Source: Streptomyces griseoruber (lineage in GTDB: Bacteria; Actinomycetota; Actinomycetes; Streptomycetales; Streptomycetaceae). From it: 64,000 nt of DNA. The notes below the pieces were generated by a model. It did not search any database. It was not told the origin of the DNA and saw only the letters and a list, made by a program, of their open reading frames with translations. Within the stretch, counting starts at the first letter, position 1, and each line of letters opens with the position of its first letter. Location of the stretch: NCBI RefSeq assembly GCF_001514205.1, contig NZ_KQ948763.1, positions 1 to 64,000 on the forward strand, written 5' to 3'. Positions 8,691-18,644 of the stretch are shown piece after piece. Position numbers and translations under genes: made by a program.

Positions 8691-8788
8691 TTTAGGGTGC
8701 CCGTCGGCACGTCCCCCCGCTGTCGCCGCGGCCGCACCCCGCACCGCTTCGAACTCCCCGCCCCCTCTGCTCGCCTGGAGACACTCGG

Positions 8789-9412
8789 ATGGTTACTTCG
8801 CGCTGGACGGCCGCACCTGCCCGGACGGCCTCCCCTCGCCGGCGTGGCGCCGTGCTCGAACGCGCGATTCTCGATGCCGCGCTGGAACAACTCGGCACCG
8901 TCGGCTGGAACGGCCTCACGATGGAGGGAGTCGCCGCCGGGGCCCAGACCGGAAAGGCGGCCGTCTACCGTCGCTGGCCCTCCAAGGAGGATCTCGTCGC
9001 GGACGCGCTGAGTGCCGAGCTGCCCCCGTTGGATGCGGCGCCCGACCTCGGGAATGTGCGCGAGGACCTGGTGGCGCTGTGCCGGACGGCGCGTGACGCG
9101 ATGTTCTCGCGGCCTGGCTTCGCGCTGCGGGCGATCATTCACGAATGCGATCCATCGCAGTCGGAGCGGTTCCAGGCCCTGATCGTCCAGGGGGTCGTGG
9201 AGCCGGCCGTCAGGATGCTTCATGAGGTCATCACGCGTGGAATCGAGCGGGGAGAGGTACGGGCCGGAGCTGCGAACAGCTATGTCTTCGACGCCATTCC
9301 GGCCATGATGATGTACCGATCCAAGGTGTGCGGAAGTGAATGGAGTGATCAGGATCTCGAAGAGATGATTGACCGGCTCATGCTTCCGCTGCTGCGTCCG
9401 GAAGCCTCCTGA
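8789..9412 (+). CDS. TetR/AcrR family repressor
   Basis: This 207-residue regulator has an N-terminal helix-turn-helix: ILDAALEQLGTVGWNGLTMEGVAAGAQTGKAAVYRRWPSKEDLV, about residues 30-72, with the usual VYRRWPSKEDL recognition region. The C-terminal ligand domain resembles TetR_C_11-type domains. Divergent from the DHA2 exporter and next to two palindromes, it is the likely local repressor of both genes. The ATG at 8789 is the first start after the operators; no strong ribosome site is seen, so the true start may vary by a few codons. Confidence 0.9.
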   Translation: MVTSRWTAAPARTASPRRRGAVLERAILDAALEQLGTVGWNGLTMEGVAAGAQTGKAAVYRRWPSKEDLVADALSAELPPLDAAPDLGNVREDLVALCRTARDAMFSRPGFALRAIIHECDPSQSERFQALIVQGVVEPAVRMLHEVITRGIERGEVRAGAANSYVFDAIPAMMMYRSKVCGSEWSDQDLEEMIDRLMLPLLRPEAS

Positions 9413-9505
9413 CCGCGGTGGGGACGGGCCTGTCGGGGACGGACGGGCGGTCGCGGCCAACCGGGGTGTCGCGAGGGGATCTCGGCGGCGTACGCTAAGG
9501 GCGCC

Positions 9506-10207
9506 ATGCCGTACGAACCACCCACCCACACCGTCGAGCGCTCCCTCCGCGCAACGACCGGAGCGAAGGTCATTGCCGGTGTCGACGAGGTGGGCCGCGG
9601 CGCCTGGGCCGGCCCCGTCACCGTCTGCGCGGCGGTCACCGGACTGCGTCGCCCGCCCGCAGGTCTCACCGACTCCAAGCTGCTCACCCTCAAACGGCGC
9701 ACCGAGCTGGCCGAGGTGCTGCGGACGTGGGTGACGTCCTACGCCCTGGGGCACGCCTCCCCGGAGGAGATCGACGACCTGGGGATGACGGCCGCGCTGC
9801 GGCTCGCCGCAGGGCGGGCGCTGGAGGCGCTGCCGGTCCGGCCGGACGCGGTGATCCTCGACGGGAAGCACGACTACCTCGGCGCCCCGTGGCGGGTCCG
9901 CACGGTCATCAAGGGCGACCGTTCGTGCGTGGCGGTCGCGGCGGCCTCGGTGATCGCCAAGGTTCAGCGCGACAAAATGATGGCCGAACTGGGTGTCGAG
10001 CATGCACACTTCGGTTTTGCGGACAATGCCGGGTATCCGTCGCCCGTGCACAAGGCCGCACTGGAGGAGCGGGGCCCCACCCCGTACCACCGGTTGTCGT
10101 GGGCGTATCTTGATGCGCTGCCCCAGTGGCGGCACCTCAAGAAGGCCCGCAGCTGGGCGGACGGAAGCGTTCCGGAGATCGAGGGTCAGCTCGGCTTCGA
10201 CTTCTGA
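9506..10207 (+). CDS. rnhB: Ribonuclease HII
   Basis: This 233-residue enzyme removes ribonucleotides misincorporated in DNA and the RNA of RNA:DNA hybrids, in the cytoplasm. The family pattern is clear: [14 protein letters not shown] near residue 27 supplies the first Asp-Glu pair, ILDGKHDYL near 113 the next Asp, and [23 protein letters not shown] follows. Length and motif order are normal. It is followed at about 70 bases by a hypothetical gene in the same direction. No regulation is visible. Confidence 0.95.
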   Translation: MPYEPPTHTVERSLRATTGAKVIAGVDEVGRGAWAGPVTVCAAVTGLRRPPAGLTDSKLLTLKRRTELAEVLRTWVTSYALGHASPEEIDDLGMTAALRLAAGRALEALPVRPDAVILDGKHDYLGAPWRVRTVIKGDRSCVAVAAASVIAKVQRDKMMAELGVEHAHFGFADNAGYPSPVHKAALEERGPTPYHRLSWAYLDALPQWRHLKKARSWADGSVPEIEGQLGFDF

Positions 10208-10275
10208 CGATTCCGCTCGCACTGATGTGCCACCCACCGGCGCGAGCCGCACCAACGTTTGATAAAAATCAGCCC

Positions 10276-10902
10276 ATGCCTCTCATTCCCGAGGAGCCTC
10301 AGATTCACGAGAGTGCCCAGGGTCCCCGCGCCACTCCGGCCAGCGGCCGTACAGCGCCGACCCCTCGACCCGTACCCGGCCCCCGTCCCGCGGCTCCGTC
10401 GCGTCCCGGTCGTCCCGGCCCCCTTCGGCCCGCGCCGCCGGTGCAGCGCACCCCGCGTGACACCGCCCCCAAGCCCGGGCCCTCGGCCCCGGCCGCTCCC
10501 GCGCCCGCTTCGGCGACTCCCCAGATCCAGCTGATCCCGGCCTCGGCCCAGGGTGCCCTGGACGCCGCAGAGGAGGCCGTGGACCTGCTCCTGGACTCGG
10601 GACGCGCCCCAGGTGACGTACTGGTGATCACCACCGGTGAACAGCACCCCTGGGCCGTCCATGAACTCTCCTTCGGCGAGGCGTCCTACTGGGCGCAGCA
10701 CGACGCCGGGGACGACGTCTTCTACACCGATGGCGCCGCTGCGGGCCGTGCGGGCGTGCGGCCCGTCGTCGTGGTCGCCGTCAACGGTGGCCCGGAGTCC
10801 GCTGCGGCGGCTCTGCCGACGGCTCGTTCCCGGGCCGGCTCGCTGCTGATCGTCTGCGGAGACCCGCAGCAGATCAACGCGGTGCTCGGCGCAGGAGTCT
10901 GA
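10276..10902 (+). CDS. Proline-rich protein with a C-terminal SF1-helicase-like segment
   Basis: This protein has about 208 residues from ATG 10276; the frame extends upstream but overlaps rnhB. Residues 1-90 are proline, arginine and alanine rich and probably disordered. Residues 95-208 read like the last subdomain of UvrD-type helicases: PGDVLVITTG, then RPVVVVAVNGGPESAAAALPTARSRAGSLLIVCGDPQQI. There is no Walker A motif, so it cannot be a helicase by itself. The relation is inferred from pattern only. It is conserved next to rnhB in Streptomyces as I recall. Function unknown. Confidence 0.6.
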   Translation: MPLIPEEPQIHESAQGPRATPASGRTAPTPRPVPGPRPAAPSRPGRPGPLRPAPPVQRTPRDTAPKPGPSAPAAPAPASATPQIQLIPASAQGALDAAEEAVDLLLDSGRAPGDVLVITTGEQHPWAVHELSFGEASYWAQHDAGDDVFYTDGAAAGRAGVRPVVVVAVNGGPESAAAALPTARSRAGSLLIVCGDPQQINAVLGAGV

Positions 10903-11276
10903 GCCGAACCCGGTGGACCAGGAGGCGCCGGGGCCGGGCAGGCCCCGCTGCCGCGGCACCTCCACGGTGTGCTTTCGCGTGCGCGGACGACGCGAGTCTC
11001 GGCGCGCGCCTCGGCATGCCCGGAATCCGGCCGTCGGGTGTGACCGCCGCCCGGCGGCAGCCTCGGTGGACGGCGGGGGCCTCGGTGGGCGCTCGCCTCG
11101 CCCCGCGGGCCTGAGGTCCGCCGGGGCCCCACGGGTCACCTGACGACATGGGACGCGGTGCGGCGGGCCGCTCCAGCGGCCGGATGCCGTTCAGGCCGGC
11201 GGCTGAGCAGCGGCATGCAGGAGGCCCACCGAGGCGGGTCCGGAGGCCGTCCGGGGCGTCGTACCCCTTGATCCGC
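10903..11276. other. Intergenic, no gene recognised
   Basis: This is a 374-base GC-rich gap between converging genes. Several short GC palindromes occur (for example GGGCCGCTCCAGCGGCC near 11168), which may act as terminators. No coding frame has Streptomyces-like codon bias. Confidence 0.4.
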
Positions 11277-11897
11277 TCAGCGGGCGGCCGCGCGCCGCAG
11301 GACCTCCGACATGGCGCCACCGGTGCGCGGCAACGGCGGCGGCGCCTCGGACAGGCCGAAGGGCTCCGGGGCGGAATCCGTGTTGGGGCGGCGACCTCCA
11401 CGCCCCTCGCCGAGCACCTGCCAGCCGTCCCGGGTCAGCGTGATGTACGCCCCGCAGCGCAGCCCGTGCAGGGTGCAGGCGTCACGCAGGCCCCACATCC
11501 ACGCTCCGTCCTCTTCCGTCCAGCGCGCGTCGCCCTCACGGCAGTAGAGCAGCACCGCGGTCCGCACCGGCGTACGCCGCCGCAGGTCGTGCGGGATGAC
11601 CCGGCGCAGCTGGGCCAGCAGCGCGTTACGGAACATCCACCCGTCGGCGGGTACCTGACGTCGGGTGAACGACGCACTGGCGCACACCCGTTCGTCGGGA
11701 TCGAGCACGGCCACGATCGCGGTGGCCGGCCCGGGCCGGTGCCGCGAGTGCAGCCCGCTGACCACTTCGCGCGGGTTGCGCAGCAAAGGGATACCGGCCG
11801 CGGACCACTCCGCGGGCTCGAGCAAACGATGGGCGGAAGCGGCGGACGTGGACGACGACAACGATGCTGCCGAGGACGGAGCGAATCCGAGGGTCAC
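11277..11897 (-). CDS. Conserved hypothetical protein
   Basis: This protein has about 206 residues. GTG 11897 is preferred because AAGGGAGG lies just upstream; the frame stays open to 11954 without a better site. There is no signal peptide or membrane helix. It contains a central segment RTAVLLYCREGDARWTEEDGAWMWGLRDAC, and the last 50 residues are proline and arginine rich. I do not recognise a domain. It lies between rnhB-linked genes and recQ, and resembles hypothetical proteins kept at this place in Streptomyces. The strong third-position GC supports coding. Confidence 0.6.
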   Translation of the reverse strand: MTLGFAPSSAASLSSSTSAASAHRLLEPAEWSAAGIPLLRNPREVVSGLHSRHRPGPATAIVAVLDPDERVCASASFTRRQVPADGWMFRNALLAQLRRVIPHDLRRRTPVRTAVLLYCREGDARWTEEDGAWMWGLRDACTLHGLRCGAYITLTRDGWQVLGEGRGGRRPNTDSAPEPFGLSEAPPPLPRTGGAMSEVLRRAAAR

Positions 11898-12154
11898 GAT
11901 CCTCCCTTCGGCTACGGCCCACACTGCGGGCGGGTCGGATTGGGGGGAGCGCACGCCGCAGCAGAGCCCTACCGGACTACGGGCCAGCCGTGCGGGGAGC
12001 GGACCTCAATTCTTCCTGTCGAACTTGGATGCGGCAACGAGCAATTGGGGCCACAGACCGTTATAGGGCAGTGTGTGTCTTATATCCCTACCCAGTGATT
12101 CATGGGCGGACGCGGGGGACGGCTGTACACATCCCTTCCGCACCCGGTGCGTGA

Positions 12155-14320
12155 TCAACCTTGTACAGCCAGCACCAGAGGCAACACCCCTTGGGCGCCA
12201 GAGCGCCGCAACATGCGCGCCGCGACCGCCAGGGTCCACCCGGTCTCGGTGAAGTCGTCCACGAGCAGAACCGGCCCCCGGGCCTCGGCCAGCGCCGAAG
12301 CGAGGGCGGGCGGCACCTCCAACAGACCGTGGAGGGCCTTCAGGCGTTGGGCGCTGTTGCTGCGTGAGACCGGTGCCGCGTCGGCCGCGTACTCCACCGC
12401 TCCCAGCAGGGGCAGCCGCCCGACCTCGGCGATCCGCGCACCCAGCGACCGGATCAGCCGCGGCCGCGTGCGGGAGGCGACGGTGACCACGCCGACCGGG
12501 CGCGCAACGGCGTCGGAGGCTCCCGAAGCCCAACCGCCGGGCCCTTTCGCCCAGTCGGCCAGTACGCCCACCACCGCCGTGGCCACATCGTCCGGTACCG
12601 GGCCGTCAGGTGCCTGCGCGGCGAGCAGCGGACGGAGCCTATTGCCCCAGCCGATGTCCGAGAGGCGGCCCAGAGCGCGTCCCGGCTGCGCCTGTTCTCC
12701 GGCCGGAATGCGCCCCTTGAGATCCATGCCGATCGAGGGAAGGCCGGTCGGCCACATCCGGCGCGGCTCGACCTCGACCCCCGCCCGCCCCAGATCCACG
12801 CGCGCGGCGTCCAGGGCGGCCGTGGACGTCTCCGCGGCGTAGCGAGCCCCCGCGCAGTTGTCGCACCGTCCGCACGGCTTGGCGTCCTCGTCGTCGAGCT
12901 GACGCTGGAGGAACTCCATCCGGCAATCGGTCGTCGACGCGTACCCGCGCATCGCCTCCTGTTCGGCCCTGCGCTGCCGCGCGACCCACTCGTACCGCTC
13001 GGTCTCGTACGTCCACGGGCGGCCGGTCGCCGTCCAGCCGCCCTTGACCCGCTTCACCGCGCCGTCCACGTCCAGCACCTTGAGCATGATCTCCAGCCGT
13101 GAGCGGCGCAGCTCGACCAGCGGCTCCAGCGCGGGCAGCGACAGGGGCCGCTCCGCGCGCGCGAGGACGTCCAGCGTGCGGCGCACCAGTTCCTCGGACG
13201 GGAAGGCCAGCGAGGCGAAGTACTCCCAGATCGCCTCGTCCTCCTTGCCCGGCAGCAGGAGCACCTCGGCGTGCTCGACGCCACGGCCGGCGCGGCCCAC
13301 CTGCTGGTAGTAGGCGATGGGTGAGGAGGGCGAGCCGAGGTGCACGACGAAGCCCAGGTCGGGCTTGTCGAAGCCCATTCCGAGCGCGGACGTGGCGACC
13401 AGGGCCTTGACCTTGTTGGCCAGCAGGTCCTCCTCGGCCTGTTGCCGGTCGGCGTTCTCCGTCCGGCCCGTGTACGAGGCGACGACGTGCCCGCGCTGCC
13501 GCAGGAAGGCGGTGACCTCCTCGGCGGCGGCCACGGTGAGCGTGTAGATGATTCCGGAGCCCGGCAGTTCGTCGAGATGGTCGGCGAGCCAGGCCATCCG
13601 GTGTGCGGCGTCGGGGAGGCGCAGCACGCTCAGGCTGAGGCTCTCGCGGTCCAGCGGGCCGCGCAGCACCAGGGCGTCCGACGAACCGCCCGTTCCCAGC
13701 TGTTCGGCGACGTCGGCGGTCACGCGCGCGTTGGCCGTCGCGGTCGTCGCGAGCACCGGCACCCCGGGAGGGAGATCGGTGAGCATCGTCCGCAGCCGGC
13801 GGTAGTCCGGCCGGAAGTCGTGCCCCCAGTCGGAGATGCAGTGCGCCTCGTCCACCACGAGCAGTCCGGTCGCGGCCGCCAGTTCGGGCAGCACCTGGTC
13901 GCGGAAGTCCGGGTTGTTGAGCCGCTCCGGACTGACCAGCAGGACATCGACCTCGCCCGAGGCGATCTCGGCCTGGACGGTCTCCCACTCCTCCGTGTTC
14001 GAGGAGTTGATGGTCCGTGCGTGGATACCGGCCCTGGCCGCGGCCTCGACCTGGTTGCGCATCAGGGCGAGCAGCGGCGAGACGATCACGGTGGGGCCGG
14101 AGCCACGGGCGCGCAGCAGTGAGGTCGCCACGAAGTAGACCGCGGACTTCCCCCATCCCGTCCGCTGCACCACCAGGGCCCGCCGCCGGTCGGCGACCAG
14201 CGCCTCGATGGCCCGCCACTGGTCCTCGCGCAGCCTGGCCGCGCCCGTGGCGTCGCCGACGAGGCGGGCGAGAACGGCGTCGGCGTCCGCCCGGAGATCC
14301 GCGTTGCTCGTGTGCTCCAT
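12155..14320 (-). CDS. recQ: RecQ-family DNA helicase with a C-terminal phosphoribosyltransferase-like domain
   Basis: This protein has about 721 residues. Residues 1-210 and 211-360 are the two helicase lobes: Q-motif region [12 protein letters not shown], Walker [16 protein letters not shown] in [20 protein letters not shown], and motif [12 protein letters not shown] RecQ zinc site follows (CRMEFL then CGRCDNC). The final 200 residues are not helicase; they end with [23 protein letters not shown], the PRPP-binding loop of type I phosphoribosyltransferases such as ComF. The fusion recurs in actinobacteria as I recall, but its purpose is not established. The start may also be ATG 14329, three codons upstream. 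The gene is divergent from the DUF4192 gene. Confidence 0.88.
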   Translation of the reverse strand: MEHTSNADLRADADAVLARLVGDATGAARLREDQWRAIEALVADRRRALVVQRTGWGKSAVYFVATSLLRARGSGPTVIVSPLLALMRNQVEAAARAGIHARTINSSNTEEWETVQAEIASGEVDVLLVSPERLNNPDFRDQVLPELAAATGLLVVDEAHCISDWGHDFRPDYRRLRTMLTDLPPGVPVLATTATANARVTADVAEQLGTGGSSDALVLRGPLDRESLSLSVLRLPDAAHRMAWLADHLDELPGSGIIYTLTVAAAEEVTAFLRQRGHVVASYTGRTENADRQQAEEDLLANKVKALVATSALGMGFDKPDLGFVVHLGSPSSPIAYYQQVGRAGRGVEHAEVLLLPGKEDEAIWEYFASLAFPSEELVRRTLDVLARAERPLSLPALEPLVELRRSRLEIMLKVLDVDGAVKRVKGGWTATGRPWTYETERYEWVARQRRAEQEAMRGYASTTDCRMEFLQRQLDDEDAKPCGRCDNCAGARYAAETSTAALDAARVDLGRAGVEVEPRRMWPTGLPSIGMDLKGRIPAGEQAQPGRALGRLSDIGWGNRLRPLLAAQAPDGPVPDDVATAVVGVLADWAKGPGGWASGASDAVARPVGVVTVASRTRPRLIRSLGARIAEVGRLPLLGAVEYAADAAPVSRSNSAQRLKALHGLLEVPPALASALAEARGPVLLVDDFTETGWTLAVAARMLRRSGAQGVLPLVLAVQG

Positions 14321-14451
14321 GCCTCCCATACAACAGGACGGCTCTGACAGACCGGGCCCGGGCGGTGCCCGAAACACCCGATTGATGTGTACCTGATCGG
14401 ACTTATCCACAGGTCGAAGCGGAGGATCGCAATCCGCGAGATCGTCGGCGC

Positions 14452-16089
14452 ATGACGAACCACAGCGAAACGACCGGCTCCTTCGAAGACGGTGACATTT
14501 CCGGATGCGACGGGCTCGACCGGCCCGTGTCCCACGCCGGCCGACCCACTCCCGGCGAGGCCTCCACCCACGGTGACGCCCCTGGCCACGGCGATACGGC
14601 CACGTACGGTGACGCGTCCGCCGAGGGCGGCGAGCAGCCGTACGACGACGGCGAGCGCCCGTACGACGGCCCCCTGGCATACATCAGCCACACCCCCTAC
14701 GACGTGAGCACCCCCTACGCAGGTGAGCCCGCCGCCCACCAGGTCACCCTGCGCACCCCGGGCGAACTCGCCGACGCCCTGCCCTACCTGCTCGGATACC
14801 GGCCGGAGGACAGCATCGTGCTGGTCGCCCTCAGCGACCGGGCCGGCCGGGGCCGGTTCGGCGGCCGGGCCAGGCTCGGCATCCCCGCCCACCCCGGCGA
14901 CTGGCCCGCCGCCGCCCGCCAGCTCGCGGAGGGGCTGGTGAAGGGAAGCGAGCGGCGAGGCGCCCGCCCGGCACAGATGGTCGCCTACCTCTGCCAGGAC
15001 CCGGCGAAGGGCGAGACGGGCCGCGAGGTCATGGCGCGGCTGATGCCCCTGGCCCGCGCCCTGCGTGTCGCCTGCGGAAAGCTCGACGCCCCGGTCATCG
15101 AGGCGCTCTGCATCTCCGACGGCCGATTCTGGTCCTACTGCTGCCCGCGCGAGGGCTGCTGCCCGGTCGAGGGGACCCCCATGGGCCTGCCCGGCACCTC
15201 CGTGCTGGCCGCGGCCGCGACCTACGCAGGAATCCAGGTCCGGGGCACCCTGCGCGAGCTGCGCGCCCGGCTGCTGCCCCTGGAGACGGGAGTCGCGCTG
15301 GAGCAGGAAGTCGCTCTGGACACGGCGAACAGCGCGCTGGTCACGAGGATGCTCGACGACACGGGCCGGGCGGTGGTCGCCGAGGAGACGATCGAACGGG
15401 CCGGACGGCTCATCAGGCGCTTCGCCGAAGCGCGCGTCGTGCTGGGCAACGCCGAGGCGGACCGCAGGGACGACGAACTGCTCGGCTGCGACGAAGCCGC
15501 CGCCCTGATTCTCGGCCTCCAGGACCGGGTGACACGCGACCGGGCGGCGGAATGGATGGAGGGAGACGAGGCGCCGCCCGCCCTGCGCCTGTGGCGGGCG
15601 CTGGCCCGCCGCTGCGTCGGTCCCTACGGCGAACACGCCGCGGCACCGCTCACCCTCGCCGGCTGGGTCGCCTGGTCCGGCGGCGACGAGCTCGAGGCCC
15701 GCGAGGCCCTCGCCATGGCCCTGGGCGCGGACCCCGACTACCTCTTCGCCCGTCTGTTGCACCAGGCCTGCAACGAGGGGCTCGACCCGGAATCGGTACG
15801 CCGTTGTCTGCGCTCGGAGCGCGAGGGGCGTCAGGCCCGCGGCCCACGGACACGCGCGGCGGACGACCTGGCCGCCTTCAGGGACGAGAACGGCGCGTCG
15901 CAGACCGCACGGACGCGGCGCGGGCCAGGCGCGAGCGTCGGCCGTTCCCGTACGCCCTCGACGCGTCCTGCCCCCGGGAACAGGGGCGGCTCACGCCCCC
16001 GCGCCGCCGGGAAGCCATCCGCTCGGCGCCGAGGAACCTGCCCCGAAGGCGTGCGGGCCGACGGGGACGGCACCAAGGGCGAGGAGTGA
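14452..16089 (+). CDS. DUF4192 family protein
   Basis: This 545-residue protein of an actinobacterial family has no known activity. Residues 1-95 are acidic and low in complexity. The conserved domain starts at [30 protein letters not shown], which identifies DUF4192, and runs to about residue 470, including [27 protein letters not shown]. The tail is basic and disordered. There is no signal peptide or membrane helix. It lies head to head with recQ at about 130 bases, which may mean a shared promoter region but does not prove a shared role. Confidence 0.8.
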   Translation: MTNHSETTGSFEDGDISGCDGLDRPVSHAGRPTPGEASTHGDAPGHGDTATYGDASAEGGEQPYDDGERPYDGPLAYISHTPYDVSTPYAGEPAAHQVTLRTPGELADALPYLLGYRPEDSIVLVALSDRAGRGRFGGRARLGIPAHPGDWPAAARQLAEGLVKGSERRGARPAQMVAYLCQDPAKGETGREVMARLMPLARALRVACGKLDAPVIEALCISDGRFWSYCCPREGCCPVEGTPMGLPGTSVLAAAATYAGIQVRGTLRELRARLLPLETGVALEQEVALDTANSALVTRMLDDTGRAVVAEETIERAGRLIRRFAEARVVLGNAEADRRDDELLGCDEAAALILGLQDRVTRDRAAEWMEGDEAPPALRLWRALARRCVGPYGEHAAAPLTLAGWVAWSGGDELEAREALAMALGADPDYLFARLLHQACNEGLDPESVRRCLRSEREGRQARGPRTRAADDLAAFRDENGASQTARTRRGPGASVGRSRTPSTRPAPGNRGGSRPRAAGKPSARRRGTCPEGVRADGDGTKGEE

Positions 16090-16337
16090 ACCGGCGTGGA
16101 GGCGTTGACGGCGGCGGCCCCTCCCGCCTCCCCCCGCGGCGAGCCGACGCCCGGGACCCCACCGCCGATCGGTGGGGTCCGTTCGCCAAGGCCGTGACCT
16201 GGGAGAGTCCCGCCCCGTTCACCTGAGTGGCGGTAGACCCGCACACGAAGGAACCGCCACCGCGCACCCGCATCGCCGGAGTCCGTCACCGGCCACGCCC
16301 CTGCCCGAGGCGCACAGAGAGCAGAAGAAGCCACCCC

Positions 16338-18512
16338 ATGCACCAGCCGACTCCGCCCTCCGCCGCTCGACACACCTCGCCTGCTCGTCGGGCGGAGGAC
16401 ACCGCGGGCGCCTTCACCGGCCAGGGCCAGAACACCCCTGGCAGGTCCGCCGACATGGCAGCCCTCCCGCCCATCGGCGCCGCTCGCGGCCCGTCTGCTC
16501 GTCCGCCGGGAGGTGGGGGTGTGGCACCTGCCACGCCTCCCCCCGCATCGCGGCGCTCCGGAGATCTGCCGCCCACCCACACCGCGATGATCTGCGTCGC
16601 CCTGCCGGGCCTCGCCGTCTCCACCGAACAGGGACAGCTGACCGGTCGCGGTCTGGAAGGCTTCTACCGGGCCGGCAGACGCATCCTGTCGCGCTGCCAG
16701 GTGCGGGTGGCCGGCCGTGAACCGCTCGGGGTGCAGGCGCGGATGACCTCGGCCGACCGGGCGTACTTCACGGCCACGTTGCGCGTCACGCCGCACGGCG
16801 GTCCCGATCCGGACGTCGTCGTCGAGCGGAGCCGCTGCGCGGACGGCACGGAACTGATCACGCTGCGCAGCGCCGCCACACGGCACCTGCGCCTGCCGGT
16901 CGAGGTGGCGCTGGGCACGGACCTCGCCGACATCGGGGCGATCGCGGCCGGCGCCGTGGGCCCGGAACTTCCCGCCCACGTCCGTGACTCCGGCTTGTGC
17001 TGGTCATCCCCCGCGGGCACCTCGAGCGTCACCGCCGACCCGCCACCGGCCGACGTGATCGCCGCCGCGGGACTGCTGCGCTGGGACTTCGACCTGCCCC
17101 CAGGCGGCAGCGTCCGCGTGGAACTGAAGGTCCGCCCGGAAGGCGCGGGCCCGGTCCGGGCCGTCGGCCGCGTGGCCACGAGCCCCCTGTCGCCCGCCCG
17201 TGCGACCGGGGACGACCCGCGCGTGGCGGCGCTCATGGCCACGAGCGTCGAGGATCTCCAGGCTCTGCTGGTGCGCGACCCCGCCCACCCCGCGGACACC
17301 CATCTCGCCGCGGGGGCGCCGTGGCGCTGCGGTCTGGCCCCGGCCGAGGCGCTCGCCGCAGCCCGTATGACCCTGCCTCTCGGGACCCGGCTCACCGCGG
17401 GCACCTTGCGCACCCTCGCGCGCACCCAGATCGCACAACAGGGACCGCGCCACGGCATGATCCCCGGTCCGCGGCGGGACGCGGGCGGCCATCTGCCGCC
17501 GAGCTGCACCGGCACCGAGGCCACCCTGCTCTTCCCGGTGCTCCTCGCCGAGGCCCGCCGCTGGGGGCTGCCCGATCAGGACACGGAGGAACTGCTGCCG
17601 ACCGCCGAGCGCTGCCTGGCCTGGCTGCGGACCACAGTGGGGGAGGGGACGTATCTGCGCGACCCCCAGCCCGGCGGGCCCGTCCGCTGCGAGACCCAGG
17701 CGCACGCCCATCGGGCGGCCCTGCTCGGCGCCGACCTGCTCGACACCTGCGGCAGGGCGAGCGCCGACGCCGGCTGGCTGCGGGAGTGGGCGCGGAGACT
17801 GCGGGCCGTCTTCCGGCGGGACTTCTGGCTCGACGACCGAGCCGGAGGCAGGCCCCCGGCCGCGCTCACCCCGGACGGGCGGCCCGTGCCCCACCTGGGC
17901 GCCACGGCGGTCCACCTCCTGGACACCGGCCTGCTCGGAGGCGGTGTCATGGCCCCCGGACTGCTCGACAAGGTGCAGACCGAGAGTCTGGCCCGGCTGC
18001 TCGGCAGCCCCGCGATGGACTCGGGCTGGGGCCTGCGGGGCATGAGCGCCAAGGAGGCGGGCCACAACCCGTTCGGCCATCGCGGCGGTGCCGTACGGGT
18101 CCACGAGACGGCGATCGCCGTCGCCGGTCTGGCCGCCGCGGGCTACGAGAAGGAGGCCGGCGGGCTGCTGGGCGGGGCACTGGCGGCGGCCGAGGCCTTC
18201 GGGTACCGCCTCCCGGAGATGTACGCCGGGGAGCAGCGCACCGAGGGAAGCGCCCCTGTGCCCCACCCGGCCGCCTGCCGCCCGGCCGCCACCTCGGCCG
18301 CCGCCGGGATCCTGTTGCTGACCACCGCGGCCGGCATCCGGCCCGACGCACCCGCCGGGACGATCACCCTGCGTCCCCAGCGCGGCGCGCCCCTGGGCGA
18401 GATCGGCCTGACCGGACTGAGGGTCGCGGGCGAGCCCTTCTCCGTACGGGTCGGCCGACTCGGTCTCGCCATGGTCGAGGAAGCGGCCGAAGGACTGCAA
18501 TTGGGGGTGTGA
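16338..18512 (+). CDS. Glycogen debranching-type glycosidase (amylo-alpha-1,6-glucosidase family)
   Basis: This protein has about 724 residues from ATG 16338; an in-frame GTG at 16227 would add 37 poorly supported residues. After a low-complexity start, residues 90-300 match the N-terminal debranching-enzyme domain (LTGRGLEGFYRAGRRIL, TSADRAYFTATLRV). The rest is an alpha/alpha-toroid glycosidase of the GH15/GH133 type (HGMIPGPRRD, SGWGLRGMSAKEAGHNPFGHRGGAVRVHE). It probably acts on alpha-glucan side chains in the cytoplasm. The exact substrate is inferred. It is upstream of, and may be read with, the Nudix gene. Confidence 0.8.
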   Translation: MHQPTPPSAARHTSPARRAEDTAGAFTGQGQNTPGRSADMAALPPIGAARGPSARPPGGGGVAPATPPPASRRSGDLPPTHTAMICVALPGLAVSTEQGQLTGRGLEGFYRAGRRILSRCQVRVAGREPLGVQARMTSADRAYFTATLRVTPHGGPDPDVVVERSRCADGTELITLRSAATRHLRLPVEVALGTDLADIGAIAAGAVGPELPAHVRDSGLCWSSPAGTSSVTADPPPADVIAAAGLLRWDFDLPPGGSVRVELKVRPEGAGPVRAVGRVATSPLSPARATGDDPRVAALMATSVEDLQALLVRDPAHPADTHLAAGAPWRCGLAPAEALAAARMTLPLGTRLTAGTLRTLARTQIAQQGPRHGMIPGPRRDAGGHLPPSCTGTEATLLFPVLLAEARRWGLPDQDTEELLPTAERCLAWLRTTVGEGTYLRDPQPGGPVRCETQAHAHRAALLGADLLDTCGRASADAGWLREWARRLRAVFRRDFWLDDRAGGRPPAALTPDGRPVPHLGATAVHLLDTGLLGGGVMAPGLLDKVQTESLARLLGSPAMDSGWGLRGMSAKEAGHNPFGHRGGAVRVHETAIAVAGLAAAGYEKEAGGLLGGALAAAEAFGYRLPEMYAGEQRTEGSAPVPHPAACRPAATSAAAGILLLTTAAGIRPDAPAGTITLRPQRGAPLGEIGLTGLRVAGEPFSVRVGRLGLAMVEEAAEGLQLGV

Positions 18513-18613
18513 CCTGGGATGACGAGGAACAGGACGGGACCCGGAGCCGACCGGGTGACCGCGATGCCGTACCGAAGTGGATCAGCCGTCGAAGCGTCCG
18601 GCGAAGGGTGTGT

Positions 18614-18635
18614 TTATCGTCAGGAAGACGACTAT
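18614..18635. promoter_or_regulatory. Candidate operator before the Nudix/NrtR-like gene
   Basis: ATCGTC and GACGAC flank a 5-base centre as an imperfect inverted repeat, 10 bases upstream of the ATG at 18645. NrtR-type proteins often bind such sites in front of their own genes. The match is to symmetry only, not to a verified consensus. Confidence 0.35.
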
Positions 18636-18644
18636 GATCGCCGC

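Noticed and set aside
6920..8695. 591-codon plus-strand frame beginning with a hydrophobic peptide
   Set aside because: Nearly all of it is antisense to the MFS exporter, and it has no motif or plausible C terminus.
8621..10255. 544-codon minus-strand frame over the TetR and rnhB genes
   Set aside because: It is a shadow of two well-supported plus-strand genes with typical high-GC antisense composition.
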